A DNA stretch of 64,000 nt from positions 1,247,501 to 1,311,500 of the forward strand of contig BSBM01000964.1 in assembly GCA_027924585.1 (NCBI GenBank), in the 5' to 3' direction. The translations under genes and the position numbers were made by a program. Under the pieces are notes generated by a model, which saw only the letters and a list, made by a program, of their open reading frames with translations, made no database searches and had not been told where the DNA came from. This document shows positions 58,114-64,000 of this stretch, piece by piece. This stretch comes from Larix kaempferi (lineage: Eukaryota > Streptophyta > Pinopsida > Pinales > Pinaceae). The first letter of the stretch is position 1. Every line of letters begins with the position of its first letter.

Positions 58114-58900
58114 AATGGATAACACATCGACGATAAAAATTGAAAAGTTTAATGGGAAAAATTTTGAGCTTTGGAATCTTAAATGGACGATCTCCTTATG
58201 GATAGAGAACAATGGTTTGCAATCGAACCAAGAATGACTCCCACTGGAGTGTCTAAGGAAGACTGGAAAAATGTCAACAAGAAGGTAAGGAGTACAATCT
58301 GACTTTGTTTAGCAGACTCTATATTGTTGAATATCTCAAAAGAAGACACTACAAAGAAGCTATGGGAAAAGTTGGGGAATTTGTACTGATCGAAATCTCT
58401 GGTTAACAAGTTGTTTCTTTAGAAGAAGTTGTATTCTAAGGATGGGTGAAAGTGACTTAGTTACATAGCACCTAAATGCATTCAACATTGTAATCAGTCA
58501 TTTGTTTTCCATAGATATTACAATTACCAAGGAGGAAAAATGCATCAGTCTGTTGTGTTCTTTTCCAAATTCTTGGGATAGCCTGGTCATGGGTATTGGA
58601 AGAAATAGCACCACATTGTAGATTGATGATGTGGTCACATCTCTATTGTTAGAAGAGATGAGATGAAAGAACATGGAAGGAGTGACTCGTGAATCCTTAA
58701 TGGTAAGAGGCCGATCGATAGACAGAGGAAAAGGAAAAACCTCTGGTAGAAGATCGAAGTTGAGGGGTATATCTAAAACTAGATCCCATAAACATGTTGG
58801 TGATGTAGTAAAGTCGGGAAATATTGATGAATTTGTAAGTCTATAGAAGTTGAGAAAGGAAAAGGGACTATAAAAGGTCAGTCGGTTGATGGTAAGACTT
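58114..58900 (+). pseudogene. copia-3 gag
   Basis: Starts ATG at 58114: MDNTSTIKIEKFNGKNFELW, then LKWTISLWIENNGLQ, the standard opening of copia gag. Frameshifts and stops follow from about 58232; scattered gag text continues on other frames (ISKEDTTKKLWEKLGNLY near 58340). I cannot place a zinc knuckle with confidence. Confidence 0.75.
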
Positions 58901-58909
58901 CGCAAGAGG

Positions 58910-60080
58910 AGAACGGTGATGTGTATTTTTCCTCCACAAGTACACAACCAGATCGTGACTATTATAAGATCAAATCTGGTACATCATATCATATGACACC
59001 TCCAGATAATGGTTCTATGAGTATGATAAGTTTGATAGTGGTGATTTCCTACTGGAAGATGAATAACCAACCAAGATAGTTGAATGAGGTAAATTTCATC
59101 TAAGCTAAAATATGGAAGAATATGAACACTTCTAGGATTACTACATATCCTAGATTTGGCTTGAAACTTGATCTCGATTAGTAAGATGGGGAATGCAGGG
59201 GTGTATTTTGTATTTGAGAAAGATACATGCAAGATGGTGCGCAGAGCAATGGTACTAATGAGAGGAGTTTAACATGGAACCTTGTGCAAGCCATTGGGAA
59301 TAACATGCACTAACGAATGTGATAATGTGGTATGTCCTAAGTCCAACAACATGTCTTCTTGTCTAGTTGACTCGACCATGTTGTGGCATCAATGGATGGG
59401 GCATATAGGTGAGAAAGGTCTTCATGCTATGCACAACAAAGGTATGGTCAAAGATATCCCTGACTATCCTAAAGAAGTCAACTTCTGTGAACATTGTATT
59501 TATGGTAAACAAATTCATGTAAGGTTCTCATCTAGTGTTGCTAGGGATAAGGAAATACTGGAGTTAGTGCATAGTGATGTGTTTGGACCTATATTGGTCC
59601 CTTCACTAGGAGGATATTAGTATTACATTTTTTTCATAGAATATTTCTCCATAATGACTGGTCGGATTTTTTTAGAAAGAAATATGAGGTTTTTGAGAAG
59701 TTTCAAGAGTTCAAATCTCTTGTGGAGAATCAAACTCGTAAAATGATAAGGGTGTTGAGAACTGATCATGGAGGAGAATTACGTGGAAAGGAATTTGACC
59801 AATTTTGTAGATAGCACGGTATATCTCAAAAAAACACAGCTCCATACACACCTCAATAGAATGGAGTTTCTAAAAGAATGAATAGAACGTTGATGAATAA
59901 AGTGAGTAGCATGCTCAGTGGTGCAGGAGTCGCATAAGATTCCTAGGTAGAGGCAGTCGACATGGCATGTTACCTAGTGAATAGGTTGTCGTTGATGGCT
60001 CTGTTCGACAAGAATCCATATCATGCATGTGTTGGTAAAAATCCCTCCCTTACACATCTTAGAGTGTTTGGGTGACATGT
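58910..60080 (+). pseudogene. copia-3 protease region and integrase
   Basis: The open part 59282-59620 reads LWHQWMGHIGEKGLHAMHNK, CEHCIYGKQIHVRF and LELVHSDVFGPI, an integrase zinc region (H-H-C-C) and the first core Asp. Beyond a stop at 59618-59620 come RTDHGGELRGKEF (the usual DNGGEF), NGVSKRMNRTLMN (the usual Glu of ERKNRT is Lys) and THLRVFG. Two of the three integrase landmarks are therefore altered. It ends at the inserted LTR. Confidence 0.82.
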
Positions 60081-60434
60081 TGTTAAGCCCTAAATGTTGG
60101 CACATTACCCCCTATATTATGGTTCATTACATATTATTGATGTCGGCTTGGGTCTACTAGTGGTAATTTTCATTAGTATTATTATATTAGCTATGTTCGC
60201 TTAGGTCTATTAGTTGTAATTGTACCTCTTTGTCTTCTATACATAGGAAGGAGACATTTTCATTTGAATCATCTCATCTTGTCTTGTCTTGTGTACTTAA
60301 TACACTGTATAAGGAGGTTGACCCCTAGAAGAGTCTTTCTATTCGTCTATTTTCTTCATTATTAAGGTGTCAATTACTCTTTCTAGTCTATTTATGCTCT
60401 TTTCATGCTCTTTTGGGGAATTTGTTGCATAACA
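60081..60434 (+). repeat. 5' LTR of gypsy-4
   Basis: 354 bp, TGTTA...TAACA ends, directly before the primer site. A start at 60095 (TGTTGG) is a second possibility. A TATA-like TGTATAAGG lies near 60307. Confidence 0.7.
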
Positions 60435-60436
60435 TT

Positions 60437-60448
60437 TGGTATTAGAGC
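60437..60448 (+). other. Primer binding site of gypsy-4 (tRNA-Met type, one change)
   Basis: TGGTATTAGAGC against TGGTATCAGAGC. Confidence 0.8.
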
Positions 60449-62630
60449 TTGGATGCTTCCAAAATGAGTCATATTGGATTTTTCACTATAATGTTTTTTC
60501 TAGGAAGTTTTAAACATCAAAACCCGTAGGGGACATAGAGGACAAATCGATCTATTTGTGTTCCAATTTTTAGATCATGAATCATTACAAGTTCGGAGCT
60601 ATACCCAGTGGAAGTTAGGGTTTCTGACTAGTCCAAAAACTAGTCTAAAAAGCGTGTTCTAGGAAAAAAATTATATATGGAGCATGAAAGATCCAAGTTG
60701 AGTGAGACCTATTTCAAAAGAAAGAATACATAACACACTATATTGGGTGGCAATTTTAGAATCAAACTCAAAAAACTGGACATGTGGTAGGTCGTACACT
60801 CTCGCTCTTCTGAAAATCCCAAAAATAACAAGTGTTGGGGAAAATTGTCACAACTTCTTTTTGGCACATCCAAATTCAAATAAACCTACGGAATTGGAAA
60901 GAGTACATATCAAGATACCACATATCGATATTTCAGACTTAGAGGGGGCAAAAATTAGGGTTACCTCAGTTGGAAGGTCGACTAGCAAATCAATCTTCAA
61001 ATCAAGGTTTGAAAAGGTATGCCATTTTTAATTTGAATAAATTTTAGTAGAAGGATCGATTTGAGGTGAACCAAAGGTGTGATATATATTTATATTGTTC
61101 AAAATTCCACCAAAAGGAAGTGTAAAAAATCACACTCCACTCAAACCACTAGAGGATTCATCCCTAACCTACGATGAAAGTGAAGACCTATCTTTTCAAA
61201 TGTCCATGTTAGAAGATATGATTAAAGAGTCTATGAAAACGGTTTATTTACTTAATTTAGAGGAAAGGATGGGACATATGGAGAATATGATGGAGTAAAA
61301 TATTAAAAATATTGCTAATAATATACAAAATTCAAGGGAAAATATCCCTACATGTGATTATGTGTTCTAGGATACTTAGGAAGATAACTTAGATTTCATG
61401 TTGAGAAACCTTCCATAGATAAGAATATTCCAAGAGGAATTGATTTTAGTAATGTAAGTAACCACGGATGGTACCCAAGGGGTATTCAACTCCCCAATAT
61501 TGACATGAGGAATTTTGATGGCAAGGACCCATAACATGGATATTCTAGATGGAGCAATTTTTTTATATACATCAGGTGCCAAATCTTCAAAAGGTACCTA
61601 TTGCATCTTTATATTTAGAATCTGACTAGTTTGTGTGGTACCAATGGCTTTGTGAATGCAAAAAGAACTACATTATCTCTTGGTCCATTTTTACAAAAAA
61701 ATTGATATCATATCATGATGATGTTAATAGAAATTCCTTATTTACCCAATTGATAAATCTAAGGAAAAAGGGTCCAGTAAGAGAGCACATTTAACAGTTT
61801 CAAAAGTTGAGTCTCAGAGTGGAGGGCATACCAGAAGATATATTGTTGGATCTCTTTATTGGAACCTTGAAGGATAACATCCGACATGAGGTGTTCCTCT
61901 TCGAACCAACATCCTTAGAGAATGATTTCATCTTATCAAGGAAGTTTGAAAGTAAAAATATGGCGATGGCTACTAGAAGAACCACCTCCTAAACATATAG
62001 AGAGAATAATGTTCCTTCTTCTAACCCACCTCAAATATTGACACCTCAACAACTGGATGAAAGAAGAGAAAAGGACTATGATTTAACTGTGACATCAAGT
62101 ATAGTAAGGCACATAAGAGTTGTGAGAATAAATTTTTCTACATAGATTGTGAAGAATAAGAAGCAAAAGAACAGGAACCATCTCCAGCTAAAGAAATAGA
62201 AGAGATTACTCATGAAGATATTACTCCCACCATAAGATATATTGGATCTCTTTATTGGAACCTTGAAGGATAACATCCAACATGAGGTGTGCCTCTTCGA
62301 ACCAACATCCTTAGAGAATGATTTCATCTTTGCAAGGAAGTTTGAAAGTAAAAATATGGTGATGGCTACTAGAAGAACAACCTCCTAAACATATAGAGAG
62401 AATAATGTTCCTTCTTCTAACCCACCTCAAATGTTGACACATCAACAACTGGATGCAAGAAGAGAAAAGGACTATGATTTAATTGTGACATCAAGTATAG
62501 TAAGGGACATAACTGTTGTGAGAATAAATTTTTCTACATAGATTGTGAAGAACAAGAAGCAAAAGAACAGGAACCATCTCCAGCTGAAGAAATAGAAGAG
62601 ATTACTCATGAAGATATTACTCCCACCAGA
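60449..62630 (+). pseudogene. gypsy-4 gag
   Basis: Little is recognisable before 61490. FDGKDP and SRWSNFF near 61515-61560, then LRVEGIPEDILLDLFIGTLK and FEPTSLENDFILSRKFESKN (61807-61980), give the C-terminal part of a plant gypsy gag. Downstream is a Cys/His-poor KYSKAHKSCENKFFYIDCEE segment that stands where a zinc knuckle would be. A ~395-bp segment is tandemly duplicated (61835-62233 and 62234-62628), so this stretch appears twice. Numerous stops. Confidence 0.72.
61835..62628 (+). repeat. ~395-bp tandem duplication in gypsy-4 gag
   Basis: Copy 1 (61835-62233) and copy 2 (62234-62628) both run from AAGATATATTG(TTG)GATCTC to GAAGATATTACTCCCACC. They differ by a 3-base gap and about 15 substitutions, so the duplication is younger than the element. 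Confidence 0.88.
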
Positions 62631-64000
62631 TCTTGTCATGCATTGGCTAGAACTAGCACTCCTCAAACTCTCAAGATCAAAAGATATATCAAAAAGAAAA
62701 AGGTAATAGTGTTGCTTGATTTTGGTAGTACTCACAATTCATTCATTGTAAATTAGCCAAAGTTCTCAATTGCTTTGTATATCGAACACCAAAGTTTCAA
62801 ATAATGATTATAGATAGAGGAACTATCAATTGCTCAGGGAAATGCCATAATATAAATCTATCTATGAGGCAATATGTATTGAATAGTCCTATGATTTCTA
62901 TCCCAATGGGTGGTTCTGATGTTGTCTTAGGGGTTCAATGGTTACAATTATTGGGAACAGTGGTTTTTAATTTTCAATAACTTTTCATGAAATTTTCTTT
63001 GGAAGGAAAAGAATTTGAAATAAGGGGAATCACAGGGAAGACAATCAAGGTGATAAGATCTAATGGTATGGCAAAATTGTTGAAAAAGGGACATCAATGT
63101 GTAATTGCGCAATTATGCTCACTAGATGTTCAAACATCTAAGCCTCATATTCTCGTGGATCTTCAAAGGGTCATTGATAAGAAATCCAAGGTATTTGAAG
63201 ATATTCCAAAAGGTCTTCCACCTACTCGATATTTTGATCATGCTATTCACTTAATTCCAGAAAGTGTTCTTCCTAACATCAGACCTTACATTTACCCCTA
63301 TGGCCAGAAGAGTGAAATTGAGTGTATGGTTGAAGAAATGTTAAAGGATGGCATAATTAGGCCAAGCCAAAGTTCTTACTCTGCACCAGTGGTAATGGTA
63401 CACAAGAAGGAGGGATCATGGCATATGTGTCCATATTATAGAGAGCTCTCAACAAGATCACCATTAAAGATAGATTTCGCATTCCTATCATTAATGAATT
63501 GTTAGATGAGCTACATGGAGCAGTTTACCTCATAAAGTTGGATCTCCATTTAGGGTATCATTAGATTAGAATGAAAGAAGAAGACATCCCAAAATAACAT
63601 TCATAACTCATGAAGGTCATTATGAATTTCTAGTCATGCCTTTTGGCCTTACAAATGCACCTTCCACATCTCAAGGTTTGATGAATTCCATTTTCAACCC
63701 CTACCATAGAAAATTTGTGTTAGTATTTTTTTATGATATACTAATCTATATCAATTATTGGGAAGAACATGTTCAGCATGTTGATAGGGTGCCACAACTA
63801 CTAAAGGATAAACAACTATATGCAAAACCTTCTAAATGTTTCTTTGGGGTAAAGGAGGTAGAGTATTTGGTTCATATCGTATATGATGAAGGTGTCAAGG
63901 TAGACCCTAACTAAAATTAAAGCCATGATGGATTGACCGACTCCTCAAAACTTGAAGAATCTTAGAGGAGTCTTAGGTTTAACAGGACACTACCACAAGT
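62631..64000 (+). pseudogene. gypsy-4 protease and reverse transcriptase, truncated by window
   Basis: Protease VIVLLDFGSTHNSFIV (62707-62754; the usual DSG is DFG). RT: KVFEDIPKGLPPTRYFDHAI, YGQKSEIECMVEEML, GIIRPSQSSYSAPVVMVHKK, then after stops MPFGLTNAPSTSQGLMNSIF and FVLVFFYDILIYINYWEEHV (63636-63765). The catalytic FDDILIY is FYDILIY, so one Asp is lost. KCFFGVKEVEYLVHIV and LRGVLGLTGHY follow to the edge. Confidence 0.88.

Larger units (their letters stand above)
57476..60080 (+). mobile_element. Second Ty1/copia element (copia-3), interrupted by a gypsy element
   Basis: 5' LTR 57476-58002, primer site, gag, protease region and integrase up to about 60080, where a Ty3/gypsy 5' LTR begins. 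RT, RNase H and the 3' LTR are not in the window. The LTR lies inside copia-2 RNase H. Confidence 0.82.
60081..64000 (+). mobile_element. Ty3/gypsy element (gypsy-4), runs off the right edge
   Basis: 5' LTR 60081-60434, Met-type primer site, gag, retropepsin, RT in gypsy order; integrase and 3' LTR beyond the window. Inserted in copia-3 integrase. Many stops. Confidence 0.85.

Noticed and set aside
1-64000. Search by eye for tRNA, rRNA, CRISPR arrays and prokaryotic-type operons
   Set aside because: None seen; the only regularly spaced repeats are eukaryotic satellites and transposon parts.

Overview
The window looks like intergenic DNA from a large, repeat-rich plant genome, most likely a conifer or other gymnosperm. 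I see no intact host gene, tRNA or rRNA. The reasons for a gymnosperm are nested LTR retrotransposons of several lineages, plant initiator-tRNA-Met primer sites, a decayed plant cellulose synthase exon, and two Penelope-like retroelement (PLE) fragments with GIY-YIG endonuclease domains. PLEs of that kind are known in conifers ('Dryad' elements). The assignment is inference and no species is claimed.

Layout. (1) 1-3110: a minus-strand, non-autonomous gag-protease LTR element (TR-GAG type), inserted into the gag of (2) a decayed plus-strand Ty1/copia element, 3111-8880, whose 3' region carries tandem repeats. (3) 9329-22330: a 13-kb Ty3/gypsy element with two ~98% identical LTRs and a 5-bp target duplication. 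Its protease zinc knuckles, residual RT N-terminus and second, plant-type RNase H suggest the Tat/Ogre lineage. RT and integrase are missing. The opposite strand carries a GC-rich plant-mobile-domain (PMD) gene with a TATA box and two plausible introns. A 33-bp hairpin-forming tandem repeat occurs both in the sense leader and in intron 1 of the antisense gene. (4) 22336-31760: AT-rich DNA holding a CESA exon relic and a hairpin repeat array that ends in a CACTA-like terminus. (5) 31776-34790: a LINE with a 15-bp target duplication and poly(A), lacking its RT. (6) 34806-49451: mostly AT-rich non-coding DNA with minisatellites, two PLE fragments and three hammerhead-ribozyme-like motifs. (7) 49452-64000: a nest in which a copia element is split by a DNA transposon (itself split by a solo LTR) and then by a second copia element. 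That second element is split by a Ty3/gypsy element that runs off the right edge.

How the parts work together. Most coding regions are broken by stops, frameshifts, deletions or lost catalytic residues. The main exception is the antisense PMD gene: after splicing it is a single open frame of about 440 residues. The aRNase H of the same element keeps its four acidic residues. The most interesting features are this antisense gene with its paired 33-bp arrays, the PLE/hammerhead set, and a DNA transposon that appears to have made a 4-bp TGCA target duplication.
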